From positions 1,674,001 through 1,738,000 of the forward strand of contig OY282365.1 of NCBI GenBank assembly GCA_958295685.1: a DNA stretch of 64,000 nt, read 5' to 3'. Shown here piece after piece: positions 26,118 to 34,060 of this stretch. The notes beneath the pieces were generated by a model. The model had not been told where the DNA came from. It was given only the letters and a program-made list of their open reading frames with translations, and ran no database searches. Each line of letters opens with the position of its first letter. Position 1 is the first letter of the stretch. Source of the DNA: an uncultured Dehalococcoidia bacterium (GTDB lineage Bacteria > Chloroflexota > Dehalococcoidia > Lucifugimonadales > CATQGZ01). Both the position numbers and the translations under genes were made by a program.

Positions 26118-26160
26118 CTCTCCTGGAGAGAACGTCCGGGCCGGAACCTAACCATGGGCG

Positions 26161-26364
26161 CTACCGGAACAGCGAGCGTATCCTGGCCGCGAGCCTGTCC
26201 ACCATGGCCCTGATCGACCCCCCACTCCGTGAGGCCAATCGCTTCTTCGTACAACTCACGCAGGTACAGTAGGGCGGGTGCTCCGCGCGCTGCCATTCGT
26301 CCGCTCGTCTGGGCAAGTCCCGGCCCTCCGTAATCGCGCGCCGCCGACCGGCGCGTCGATCCAA
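26161..26364 (-). CDS. Small CxCxxC (zinc-ribbon-like) protein
   Basis: 67-residue basic protein starting at a TTG at 26364. It contains AEHPPYCTCVSCTKKRL, with a Cys-x-Cys-x-x-Cys cluster next to His, as in small zinc knuckles, then a basic amphipathic C-terminus (MVDRLAARIRSLFR). The upstream sequence has TGGACG, a 17-bp spacer, TAGTAT and only 7 bp to the TTG, a promoter placement expected for a leaderless message. Codon use looks genuine. It lies isolated between a MITE and a CTCCACT array. Function unknown; DNA or protein binding is a guess. Confidence 0.5.
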   Translation of the reverse strand: MDRRAGRRRAITEGRDLPRRADEWQRAEHPPYCTCVSCTKKRLASRSGGSIRAMVDRLAARIRSLFR

Positions 26365-26465
26365 TGCCCCAATACTAGAATGACCGTGCCGAATCGTCCA
26401 GTGACCGCCGTCCCACGGGCGCGCTGCCGAACACGGCATGACCGATCGGGGCGCAGTTTCCCACT

Positions 26466-26535
26466 CTCCACTCTCCACTTTCCACTTTCCACTCTCCACT
26501 TTCCACTCTCCACTCTCCACTCTCCACTCTCCACT
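26466..26535 (+). repeat. Tandem array of the 7-mer CTCCACT/TTCCACT (10 units)
   Basis: Ten contiguous 7-bp units, seven CTCCACT and three TTCCACT, ending 15 bp before the -35 of the probable sodN promoter. Same array family as 5983-6017 and 50648-50704. Confidence 0.85.
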
Positions 26536-26550
26536 GCTCCCCCCTCCGGC

Positions 26551-26579
26551 TTGCGCGCGCAGACCAGTTGCTGTATCTT
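26551..26579 (+). promoter_or_regulatory. Probable promoter of sodN
   Basis: TTGCGC (26551-26556), 17-bp spacer, TATCTT (26574-26579), followed by an AGGAGG ribosome-binding site at 26594-26599 and the ATG at 26611. No obvious Nur-type operator is visible. Confidence 0.45.
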
Positions 26580-26610
26580 CCTACTACCCCATCAGGAGGA
26601 GACCCGCCCT

Positions 26611-27072
26611 ATGAACCTGCTGAAGTCCCTTCGCCTGCGGCCCCGGATCCGCGAGGCCTCGGCCCACTGCGACATCCCGTGCGGAATATATGACCCCGTA
26701 ACGGCCAAGATAGCCGCCCAGACCGTTCAAAAGATGGTGATGAGAATACAGGCCCTCGGCGGCAACGGCGCCGAACGCGCCAACAGCGAGTCGCGCTACA
26801 TCGCCGTCAAGGAAGAGCACGCCGAGTTGACCAAGCGCGAGATCGACATCCTCTGGCACGACTACTTCAAGCCGGAGCACCTCGAGAAGCACCCCGACCT
26901 CCACACCAAAGTATGGGACGCCACGAAGCTCGCGTCCAAGAACAAGCAGTCCGTCGACCTCGACGCTGCCAGGCAGCTGGTCGCCGCCGTGGACGAGATA
27001 GCCGAAATCTTCTGGTCCACTAAGGGCGTCGACTACAGCGACCCCGTGGCAGACGTGAGATTCGGAACATAG
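26611..27072 (+). CDS. sodN: Nickel superoxide dismutase precursor
   Basis: Ni-dependent superoxide dismutase, 153 residues. The mature enzyme should begin at His19, giving HCDIPCGIYDP: the complete nickel hook with the N-terminal His, Cys at mature positions 2 and 6, and Pro5. Residues 1-18 (MNLLKSLRLRPRIREASA) are a propeptide that must be cleaved for nickel to bind. The helical remainder matches the family (KMVMRIQALGG, VKEEHAELTKREIDILWHDYFKPEHLEKHPDLH, ATKLASKNKQSVDLDAARQLVAAVDEIAEIFW). AGGAGG precedes the ATG. The maturation peptidase gene sodX, often adjacent, is not in this neighbourhood; the next gene is a DUF1501 protein 730 bp away. Confidence 0.95.
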   Translation: MNLLKSLRLRPRIREASAHCDIPCGIYDPVTAKIAAQTVQKMVMRIQALGGNGAERANSESRYIAVKEEHAELTKREIDILWHDYFKPEHLEKHPDLHTKVWDATKLASKNKQSVDLDAARQLVAAVDEIAEIFWSTKGVDYSDPVADVRFGT

Positions 27073-27338
27073 CCGTCCGTGCTGAGCGCCCCCGCCACCC
27101 GGCGGCAGACCGCATGACTCATAGCGCAGAGCGGCCATCCGGCGCTCCCTGAAGGGCCGGGACCATGCCCTCGGTCGTCGAGAGAAGAACGGCCGCTCCC
27201 CACTCCCAGGTTCGGCGCGAACTGGTGAGAGGACTTGTCCCCCTCACTAGCGGCTAATTGACGCCAGCTTCGTGAGCCAAGCCCTTCAGCAATCTGGAGG
27301 TGGTCTACCCATGGCCGCCCTCCCACCGCCGTGATCCG

Positions 27339-27405
27339 AACCTGTCCCAGATTAGTAGGCGGTGTAGGCGCCTCCCAATCCTGAAAATCCTGATTCAGAC
27401 AACCC
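27339..27405 (+). repeat. Dispersed leader module before word-array element B
   Basis: CTGTCCCAGATTAGTAGG and GCGGTGT, then short CAATCCTGA/AAATCCTGA units, then GATTCAGACAACC. The same module, in the opposite orientation, ends the repeat region at 50733-50822. Shorter pieces (AATCCTGATTCAGACA) occur at 36755-36780, 36916-36937 and 50419-50460. In every complete case it leads straight into TTGAC, the -35 of the word elements. Confidence 0.7.
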
Positions 27406-27640
27406 TTGACGACGCCGAACCGCTGTGCTAGAGTATCCCCATGACACAGCCGCCTCTCTCCACACACCAGCCCGCACGACTCCTGAAGCCCTGTCGGAAA
27501 GTGTCGCATAAGTGTCGCATAGTGTCGCATGAGTGTCGCATAGGTGTCGCATAGGTGTCGCATAGGTGTCGCATAGTGTCGGCCAAAATCGCACCTCCCA
27601 GCTACGAAATGCCCCAAAATGCGACACTTTCGGCAAAAAT
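27406..27640 (+). other. Word-array element B (word GTGTCGCAT)
   Basis: TTGACG (27406-27411), 17 bp, TAGAGT (27429-27434), then 6 bp to the ATG at 27441, whose frame (MTQPPLSTHQPARLLKPC...) soon stops. The word GTGTCGCAT occurs seven times between 27501 and 27575 at 10-11 bp spacing, plus a partial copy. The core CCAGCTACGAAATG (27598-27611) follows. A single inverted copy, ATGCGACAC, is at 27619-27627, then TTTCGGCAAAAATT. The promoter and first 30 coding bases are nearly identical to element C at 37771, while the words differ. Confidence 0.75.
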
Positions 27641-27799
27641 TCCCGGAGCCGCCGCTCCCCAGAGGCTGCCGGCTCACCGTCATCGGTCGGTCTTGTCATG
27701 CGTGTGGGGGCCGTAGTAGGATAAGCCTCAGAGAGAGCATGGGAATCGTCGTTCGAGATAGGGGAAGCGGGCGCGTGCCCTAGCCTGTAGGAGGGAGAA

Positions 27800-28975
27800 A
27801 TGGGAAGCCGCAGACAGGAGCCGTCGCTGGTAGTAATCCAGCTCAGCGGAGGGAACGACTACCTGAACACCATCGTACCGTACAACGACGGGGAGTACTA
27901 CGACTACCGTCCTACGGTGAACATAGAGAGCGAGCGAGTGCTTCCGATAGACGACGAGTACGGCTTCAACCCAAACATGCGGGCCATCAAAGAGCTGTAC
28001 GACGATGGGAAGGTGGCGGTGATCAACGGGATAGGCTACCCGGAGCCCAACCGCTCCCACTTCCGGTCGATGGACATATGGCACACGGCCCTGCCGGAGG
28101 ACATAGGAGTCGAGGGCTGGCTGGGTCGAGCGACGCGGGAGCTGGACCCAGGCGGTGAGAACGTCCTTACGGCGGTGAACTTCGGGCGCGGACTTCCGAG
28201 AGCGCTGGGAGTTCGCGGCGTTCCCGTGGCCTCGGTGGGGAACCTGGAGAGCTACGGACTGTTCCCTGACCTTCAGGACGAGAAGCTGCGGAGGTACGCT
28301 CTGGAGGCGTTCGCGAAGATGTACGGGGGCGAGCGCGGCAGGGACGCGGTCATGGACTTTCTGGGTCAGACCGGTACGGACGCCCTGAAGGGAGCGGACC
28401 TTCTTCGGACGGCCGTCGACAAGTACGAGTCCGGCGTGGAGTACGCGGCCTCTCCGATAGGCCAGAGCCTGCGGGACGCGGCGAAGGTGATGTTCGCGGA
28501 CCTCGGCACGCGGATCTTCTACACTCAGCAGGGGAGCTACGACACCCACTCTGGCGAGTTGGCCACCCACGGCAGCCTGATAGGAGAGATGTCGGCTGGC
28601 GTGTCGGACTTCTACGCCGACCTGAAGGAGCACGGCAGGGAAGACGACACGGCGCTGCTGATATTCTCCGAGTTCGGCCGGCGCATCAAGGACAACGGCT
28701 CGGGAACCGATCACGGGTCTGGCGGCGTGGCGTTCGTGATCGGGGGGTCTGTGCGTGGAGGGATGTACGGGGAGTACCCGTCGCTGAAGGAGGAGCGCCA
28801 GTTGGAGGGAGACCTCCACTACAACAACGACTTCAGGTCGACCTACTCGACCATCCTGGAGAGGTGGCTCCACGTGGAGGCGTCGCCGATAGTGAACGGC
28901 CACTTCGAGCAGTTCGACTTCATATCCAACGGTAGCGGCAACGGGAGCGGCAACGGGAGCGGCGCGGCGAACTGA
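27800..28975 (+). CDS. DUF1501 family protein
   Basis: 391-residue DUF1501 protein, a family with an alkaline-phosphatase/sulfatase-like fold and no settled function. Family features: LVVIQLSGGNDYLNTIVPYNDGEYYDYRP at the N-terminus, LPIDDEYGFNPNMRAIKELYDDGKVAVINGIGYPEPNRSHFRSMDIWHTA, FYTQQGSYDTHSGELATHGSLIGEMSAGVSDFYADLKEHG and FSEFGRRIKDNGSGTDHGSGGVAFVIG. Unlike many members it has no Tat signal and begins almost at the domain. The C-terminus is a low-complexity (NGSG)n tail. It starts at ATG 27800 after GGAGGGAG and is followed 39 bp later by DUF1800, its usual partner. Confidence 0.92.
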   Translation: MGSRRQEPSLVVIQLSGGNDYLNTIVPYNDGEYYDYRPTVNIESERVLPIDDEYGFNPNMRAIKELYDDGKVAVINGIGYPEPNRSHFRSMDIWHTALPEDIGVEGWLGRATRELDPGGENVLTAVNFGRGLPRALGVRGVPVASVGNLESYGLFPDLQDEKLRRYALEAFAKMYGGERGRDAVMDFLGQTGTDALKGADLLRTAVDKYESGVEYAASPIGQSLRDAAKVMFADLGTRIFYTQQGSYDTHSGELATHGSLIGEMSAGVSDFYADLKEHGREDDTALLIFSEFGRRIKDNGSGTDHGSGGVAFVIGGSVRGGMYGEYPSLKEERQLEGDLHYNNDFRSTYSTILERWLHVEASPIVNGHFEQFDFISNGSGNGSGNGSGAAN

Positions 28976-29014
28976 GTCACAGCCACAGCCCACCCCAGAA
29001 CAGAAAGGCCCAAA

Positions 29015-30424
29015 ATGAGCAAGTCAAACGTAGAATTGATGGCACACCTGATGCGTCGCGCGGGCTTCGGCGCGACAAGGACGGAACTCGACCAATTGGC
29101 CGACCGCAACTACGAAGAGGTGGTCGAAGACCTGCTCCACCCCGGAGAAGCCGACAGCCTTCCCGACGACCTGATACGCCGGTACCACGTGGACCAGCAC
29201 GAACTGCGGCAGGCCGACTCCGCAGCCGCCTACTGGGTCTACAGAATGGCGACGACCGCGTGCCCCCTCGAAGAGAAGCTGGCCCTGTTCTGGCACGGCC
29301 TCTTCGCCACGGGCTACACGAAGCTGAACCAGGCCCGCACTCTCCTGAACCAGATAGACATGTTCAGACACCGCGGCCTCGGCAGCTTCCGGGAGCTTCT
29401 GATCGAACTCTCCAAAGACCCTGCGATGATCGTCTGGCTCGACAACGAGAACAATCACAAGACCGCGATCAACGAAAACTACGGGAGAGAGCTGCTGGAA
29501 CTCTTCTCGATGGGGATAGGCAGCTACACCGAAGACGACGTCAAGGAATGCGCGCGCGCGTTCACGGGATGGACCCTGAAGAACGCCGAGTACATGTCTC
29601 AGCGGGCGATGAAGGACTCGATCTGGCCGTACGGCCGCATATCCTGGCACTTCGAGTACCGCGGCCACGACCACGACGACGGAGAAAAGACCTTCCTCGG
29701 TGAGACAGGCAGGTTCGACGGCGAGGACGTGATCGCCATCATAGTGCGGCACGAGTCGACGGCCCGCTTCGTGTGCACGCGCCTCTTCCAATACTTCGCC
29801 GCCGACGAGGTGGACTCCGACGCCGAACCCGTGATACGCGAGATGATGGACTCGTACATGGAGTCGGACTACGAGATCAGATCGGTGCTCCGCACCCTGT
29901 TCAACTCCGACTACTTCAGGTCGGACGCGGTGCGGCTCGCCCGCGTTAAGGGCCCGGTCGAACTGGTCATCGGAGCGCTGAGACAGGCGGGAATGTGCAG
30001 CGAACCCGTGCTGGACATCAACGACATAGCCAACCAGGCCTCCTACATGGGCCAGGGGCTTCTCAACCCTCCGACCGTCGAGGGCTGGCACGAGGGGATC
30101 GAGTGGATCAACAGCGGAGCGCTCGTGGACAGGGTGAACTTCGTGGCAGCGTGGCTCGGCGACACGGCGAACCCCGGCGTCCGCGCGATGATCGACAGAA
30201 TGGCGGAGATGGACGGAGGGGTGCTGTCGCCCGAGGAACTCGTGGACGGGTGTCTGGATACCCTGGGGCCGCTGCGCGTTTCCGATGAAACCCGCGCCTC
30301 CCTGGTGGAAGTGGCCTCCAGAGAGGGCGAGGTGAAACTCCGCGGCAACGACGGCGCCGACGATGAGCGTGTGGCGGAGATTCTGAGGCTGGCGGCCTCC
30401 ACACCCGCCTACCAACTGGCCTAG
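29015..30424 (+). CDS. DUF1800 family protein
   Basis: 469 residues. The family signatures are HLMRRAGFGATRTELDQLADRNYEEVVEDLLH at the N-terminus, KLALFWHGLFATGYTKL near 88, MFRHRGLGSFRELLIELSKDPAMIVWLDNENNHKTAINENYGRELLELFSMGIGSYTEDDVKECARAFTGWTL in the centre, and NPPTVEGWHEGIEWINSGALVDRVNF late. DUF1800 proteins nearly always lie beside DUF1501 proteins, as here, and the pair probably acts together on an extracytoplasmic substrate, but no activity is established. No signal peptide is evident. The ribosome-binding site is weak. Confidence 0.92.
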   Translation: MSKSNVELMAHLMRRAGFGATRTELDQLADRNYEEVVEDLLHPGEADSLPDDLIRRYHVDQHELRQADSAAAYWVYRMATTACPLEEKLALFWHGLFATGYTKLNQARTLLNQIDMFRHRGLGSFRELLIELSKDPAMIVWLDNENNHKTAINENYGRELLELFSMGIGSYTEDDVKECARAFTGWTLKNAEYMSQRAMKDSIWPYGRISWHFEYRGHDHDDGEKTFLGETGRFDGEDVIAIIVRHESTARFVCTRLFQYFAADEVDSDAEPVIREMMDSYMESDYEIRSVLRTLFNSDYFRSDAVRLARVKGPVELVIGALRQAGMCSEPVLDINDIANQASYMGQGLLNPPTVEGWHEGIEWINSGALVDRVNFVAAWLGDTANPGVRAMIDRMAEMDGGVLSPEELVDGCLDTLGPLRVSDETRASLVEVASREGEVKLRGNDGADDERVAEILRLAASTPAYQLA

Positions 30425-30501
30425 CGCCGACCGGAGAACCCGCCCCTGTACCGGAACCGAAACAGAGCCTGAACCCCTGAGTCCCTCTGGAGGATGCCAT
30501 A

Positions 30502-31518
30502 GTGGTAGTCGCGTCCGCCCCCGTCGAGTATCTGAAGACCATCGGGATCGTCAACAACGGCTTCAACGGCAGAGGCTTCGCCAATCCGTACGACACCGCT
30601 CACGACCGGGCCGGCCGTATCTACGTCCTGAACCGCTGCGACGTCGCACGCCGTACCGCCATCCGAGTGGGCATCTGCAACCTCGACGAAGACTACCTCG
30701 GCGAGTTCGGTTACGGAGCCGGCGGCGGCGACGGGCAGATGGTCCTGCCGGTCGCAATGGCCTTCGACAGCCGTGACCGCCTGTACGTGACCGACGAGTA
30801 CAACCACCGCGTGAGCGTGTTCGACTCGGACGGGAAATTCCTGGAGAAGTGGGGAGTCAGAGGCAGCGGCCCCGACCGTATCAACGGACCCGCGGGCATC
30901 GCTATCGACGACGCCGACAACGTCTACGTCGCCGACCAGCACAACCACCGCATACAGAAGTTCACCGCCGACGGGGAATGGATAGGCGGATGGGGCGCGC
31001 CAGGGTCGGGAGAGGGCGAATTCAACATGCCCTGGGGCGTTGCGATGGATGGCGCAGGCAGCATCTACGTCGCCGACTGGCGCAACGACCGCGTCCAGAA
31101 GTTCTCGCCCGACGGCTCCTTCCTGGCCTCCTTCGGGAGCGGCGGCGGACCGGAAGGCCTCATCCGCCCATCCTCGGTGGCCGTCGACGACCGGGGCAGC
31201 GTCTACGTCGCCGACTGGGGAAACGAGCGCGTCCAGATTTTCACGCCCGACGGCTCCTTCTCCAAGACCCTCAGAGGACAGGCCACGCTGTCCAAATGGG
31301 CCAAGGACTTCTTAGCCGCCAACCCCGACGAGCAGGCCACGCGAGACATATCAGACCTGCGCCCCAAACTCCCACCTCACCTCAATACCCCCGACCACCT
31401 GTCATCCCAGATCGAACCCTACTTCTGGGGCCCCGTCTCCGTCAGGTTCGACCACTCCCAGCGCCTCTTCGTCACCGAAACCAACCGCCACCGCCTGCAA
31501 ATCTACTCGACCACCTAA
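30502..31518 (+). CDS. NHL-repeat beta-propeller protein
   Basis: 338 residues made of about five to six NHL repeats, predicted to fold as a beta-propeller. Successive units read RIYVLNRCDVARR, RLYVTDEYNHRVSVFDSDGKFLEKWGVRGSG, NVYVADQHNHRIQKFTADGEWIGGWGAPGSGEGEF, SIYVADWRNDRVQKFSPDGSFLASFGSGGG and SVYVADWGNERVQIFTPDG. A final blade near the C-terminus is RLFVTETNRHRLQIYS. The start is a GTG at 30502. There is no signal peptide. It follows the DUF1501-DUF1800 pair by 77 bp, and such propellers often serve as ligand- or protein-binding platforms. A small membrane protein begins 4 bp after its stop. Confidence 0.9.
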   Translation: MVVASAPVEYLKTIGIVNNGFNGRGFANPYDTAHDRAGRIYVLNRCDVARRTAIRVGICNLDEDYLGEFGYGAGGGDGQMVLPVAMAFDSRDRLYVTDEYNHRVSVFDSDGKFLEKWGVRGSGPDRINGPAGIAIDDADNVYVADQHNHRIQKFTADGEWIGGWGAPGSGEGEFNMPWGVAMDGAGSIYVADWRNDRVQKFSPDGSFLASFGSGGGPEGLIRPSSVAVDDRGSVYVADWGNERVQIFTPDGSFSKTLRGQATLSKWAKDFLAANPDEQATRDISDLRPKLPPHLNTPDHLSSQIEPYFWGPVSVRFDHSQRLFVTETNRHRLQIYSTT

Positions 31519-31522
31519 GACC

Positions 31523-31768
31523 GTGACTCCCCGAACGCTCGCAGACTCTCCCCTGCCCTGGGGCATGGCAGGCTTCCTCATCGGAGCCGCGCTCGGCGTC
31601 ACCACGCTATCCGTCTCGCTGGTGGCGGTCGGCCTCGTCGGCTTCGTCGTCTACGTGTGGCGCCACGGCCCCGTGGACGACTCGACCGAGGGCCGCCTCT
31701 TCGCCGCGGGCCCCGTCTTCATAATGAGCTGGCTGGCCGGATTCGTCATACGCGGAGTCGTATCGTAA
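31523..31768 (+). CDS. Small two-helix membrane protein
   Basis: 81 residues from a GTG at 31523, 4 bp after the NHL gene. Two hydrophobic segments, WGMAGFLIGAALGVTTLSVSLVAVGLVGFVVYVW (about 13-46, long enough for two helices) and LFAAGPVFIMSWLAGFVIRGVV (about 59-80), with a charged loop HGPVDDSTEGR between them. No family recognised. The tight spacing and good codon use support a real gene. Confidence 0.6.
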   Translation: MTPRTLADSPLPWGMAGFLIGAALGVTTLSVSLVAVGLVGFVVYVWRHGPVDDSTEGRLFAAGPVFIMSWLAGFVIRGVVS

Positions 31769-31776
31769 TCTCCCCG

Positions 31777-31856
31777 GAGTGACCCGCATCCCGGACGTCG
31801 CCGCAGCACGATGGGCAGGGGGTCTTGCACCTCCGCCCCCAGAGTGACCCGCATCC
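31777..31856. repeat. Short direct repeat between convergent genes
   Basis: GAGTGACCCGCATCC occurs at 31777-31791 and 31842-31856, each followed within 8 bp by GCCGCAGCA. It fills the 102-bp gap between the small membrane protein and lepA. No terminator hairpin is obvious. Confidence 0.5.
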
Positions 31857-31870
31857 GCCGCAGCAGCAGC

Positions 31871-33706
31871 CTAGCGCCCCACCTTGAGCACCCCCAGAAA
31901 CGCCTCCTGCGGTATCTCCACGCTGCCGACCCGCTTCATCCTCTTCTTCCCCTCGGCCTGCTTCTCCAACAGCTTGCGCTTGCGAGTAACGTCGCCGCCG
32001 TAGCACTTCGCCAGCACGTTCTTGCGGAGTGCCCGAATGGTCTCCCTGGCCACGATCCGCCGCCCGATGGCCGCCTGAAGAGGCACCTCGAACATCTGCC
32101 TCGGTATCAGATCCCTCAGCTTCTCCACCAACTCCCTCCCACGACTCACCGCCCTATCCCTGTGAAGAATCGCCGACAGGGCGTCGACCGGCTGACCATT
32201 GACCAGTATGTCCAGGCGGACCAGATCCCCCGCGCGAGGCGCGGCCATCGTGTAGTCCATCGACGCGTATCCCTGAGTCCTGGCCTTGAGCTGGTCGTAG
32301 AAACCCACCAGAACCTCAGACAGCGGAACCGCATACTCTAGCAGCACCCGCCCAGACCCGGACGCCGCCCCCACGCCGCCCGCGTCCTGCTGCTGAATGT
32401 ACTCCATCCTCCCATACTCTCCCCGACGCTCGCTGAGCAGGTCGATCACCACCCCCACGTGCGACGATGGCGTGACTACCCGCAGGTCGAGCCACGGCTC
32501 CATAACCTCCGCCACCCGCTGCGGCTCGGGCAGCTTCGCCGGGCTGTCAACCCCCTGGACCGAGCCGTCGGTCAGCACGACCTCGTACGCGACGCTGGGC
32601 GAGGTCGCCAGCAGATTCAAGTCATACTCGCGCTCGAGCCGCTCCTGGATCACCTCCATGTGCAGCAGACCCAGAAATCCGCAGCGGAACCCCGATCCCA
32701 GAGCCAGCGACGTCTCCGGCTGAAAGCTGAGTGCCGCGTCGTTGAGCCTGAGTTTCTCCAGCGCCTCACGCAGCTCCACGTATCCCTCTCCGTCTGCGGG
32801 ATACAGGCCCGCGAACACCATCGGCTTGAGTTCCTGATAGCCCGTGAGAGCAACTGGCGCCGGTCTGGAGCTCAGCGTGATGGTATCTCCCACAGGAGCA
32901 TCCCCAACGCTCTTGAGCCCGGTCGCCACGTAGCCGACCTCGCCCGTACGGAGCGTATCGACCTTGGCCGGCGCCGGGCGGAAGACACCCACCTCCAACA
33001 CCTCGCTCTGAGACCCCGCCGACATCAGCCTCACCCGGTCAGACGACGAGACACTCCCCTCGAAGACACGGACATAGGCGATCACACCCTTGTACGGGTC
33101 ATACTTAGAGTCGAACACCAAGGCTCTCAGATGCTCCGACCCTCCGGCGGCAGGCGGCGGAACCCGGCTCACCACCGCCTCGAGCAAGCCCCTCACCCCA
33201 GTCCCGTCCTTCGCGGAGACGGTCAGCACCTCGTCCGCGCGGAACCCGAAGGCGCTCTGGAGACCCGCAGCCGCGCGTTCGGGTTCCGCCGCGTCCAGGT
33301 CTATCTTGTTCACCACCGGGACGATCTCCAGGTCGTGCTCCAGCGCCAGGTAGAGGTTGGCCACCGTCTGCGCCTGTATCCCCTGGGTCGCGTCGACCAG
33401 CAGCAACGCCCCTTCGCAGGCCGCCAGGCTCCGCGAGACCTCGTAAGTGAAGTCGACGTGTCCAGGCGTGTCGATCAGGTTGAACTGGTACAGGGAACCC
33501 GATAGGGCCCTGTACGCCATACGGACGGCCTGCGCCTTGATCGTGATCCCCCGCTCCCGCTCCAGATCCATCGTGTCCAGGTGCTGATCTATCATCTCCC
33601 GCGGGGCGACCGTGCCCGTGATCTGGAGCAGACGGTCAGCCAGGGTCGACTTGCCGTGATCGATGTGAGCGATTATGCAGAAGTTGCGGATGAACGCGGG
33701 GTCCAT
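31871..33706 (-). CDS. lepA: Elongation factor 4 (LepA)
   Basis: Ribosome-associated translational GTPase, 611 residues, standard LepA length. G motifs: AHIDHGKSTLADRL (P-loop), RGITIKAQAVRM (switch I region), DTPGHVDF and NKIDLDAAEPERAAAGLQ. The LepA-specific C-terminal domain is present (LPEPQRVAEVMEPWLDLRVVTP, RVLLEYAVPLSEVLVGFYDQLKARTQGYASMDY, and KNVLAKCYGGDVTRKRKLLEKQAEGKKRMKRVGSVEIPQEAF). The ATG at 33706 is preceded by TGCTAACAT only 6 bp upstream, which suggests a leaderless or near-leaderless message. It diverges from the rpsF operon; MITE copy 2 sits in the shared upstream region. Confidence 0.97.
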   Translation of the reverse strand: MDPAFIRNFCIIAHIDHGKSTLADRLLQITGTVAPREMIDQHLDTMDLERERGITIKAQAVRMAYRALSGSLYQFNLIDTPGHVDFTYEVSRSLAACEGALLLVDATQGIQAQTVANLYLALEHDLEIVPVVNKIDLDAAEPERAAAGLQSAFGFRADEVLTVSAKDGTGVRGLLEAVVSRVPPPAAGGSEHLRALVFDSKYDPYKGVIAYVRVFEGSVSSSDRVRLMSAGSQSEVLEVGVFRPAPAKVDTLRTGEVGYVATGLKSVGDAPVGDTITLSSRPAPVALTGYQELKPMVFAGLYPADGEGYVELREALEKLRLNDAALSFQPETSLALGSGFRCGFLGLLHMEVIQERLEREYDLNLLATSPSVAYEVVLTDGSVQGVDSPAKLPEPQRVAEVMEPWLDLRVVTPSSHVGVVIDLLSERRGEYGRMEYIQQQDAGGVGAASGSGRVLLEYAVPLSEVLVGFYDQLKARTQGYASMDYTMAAPRAGDLVRLDILVNGQPVDALSAILHRDRAVSRGRELVEKLRDLIPRQMFEVPLQAAIGRRIVARETIRALRKNVLAKCYGGDVTRKRKLLEKQAEGKKRMKRVGSVEIPQEAFLGVLKVGR

Positions 33707-33781
33707 GAGGCAATGTTAGCACGGAGCGCACGGCCATGCTCGGTATCCGCCGGCGGCTCGCCTGCGCTATCCCGCCCGCCG

Positions 33782-33970
33782 GTAACTGTTCAGACTCTGT
33801 GAGACCCGAAGGGAGAGTCCAGATGGGCTCTCCTCTAGCAGGGAGTCTGAGGAGCACTCGCCACTGACCACTGTTCCCCCATCCGGCAGCCGGCAGGGGG
33901 TCTGGGGGCTTTGCCCCCAGTTTCCAAATGGGCGGGCGGGTGGGGAAAATCATCAACTCTGAACAGTTAC
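33782..33970. mobile_element. MITE-like element, copy 2, between divergent lepA and rpsF
   Basis: 189 bp, GTAACTGTTCAGACTCTG at the left and CTCTGAACAGTTAC at the right. Flanks are GCCCGCCG (33774-33781) and GCCCGCCT (33971-33978), a 7/8-matching target duplication. The interior has the decayed AGTCCAGATGGGCTCTCC palindrome, CACTGACCACTG, and GGGGGCTTTGCCCCC. It lies 16 bp upstream of the rpsF promoter -35 and 63 bp from the lepA -10. Confidence 0.85.
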
Positions 33971-33986
33971 GCCCGCCTGCGCGCAC

Positions 33987-34016
33987 TTGTGACCCCGTAG
34001 GGACCCCTGCTATAAT
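33987..34016 (+). promoter_or_regulatory. Promoter of rpsF-ssb-rpsR
   Basis: TTGTGA (33987-33992), 18-bp spacer, TGCTATAAT with the -10 TATAAT at 34011-34016. It lies 44 bp before the rpsF ATG and immediately downstream of the MITE. Confidence 0.7.
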
Positions 34017-34060
34017 TCCTGGCAGAACATCACTCGGCCGCGGGGAGAATTCATACGGTA

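Noticed and set aside
27501..27584. Candidate CRISPR array (regular GTGTCGCAT repeats), also 37875-37950
   Set aside because: Repeats are 9-10 bp with 0-2 bp between them, so there are no spacers; no cas genes nearby. They belong to the word-array elements.
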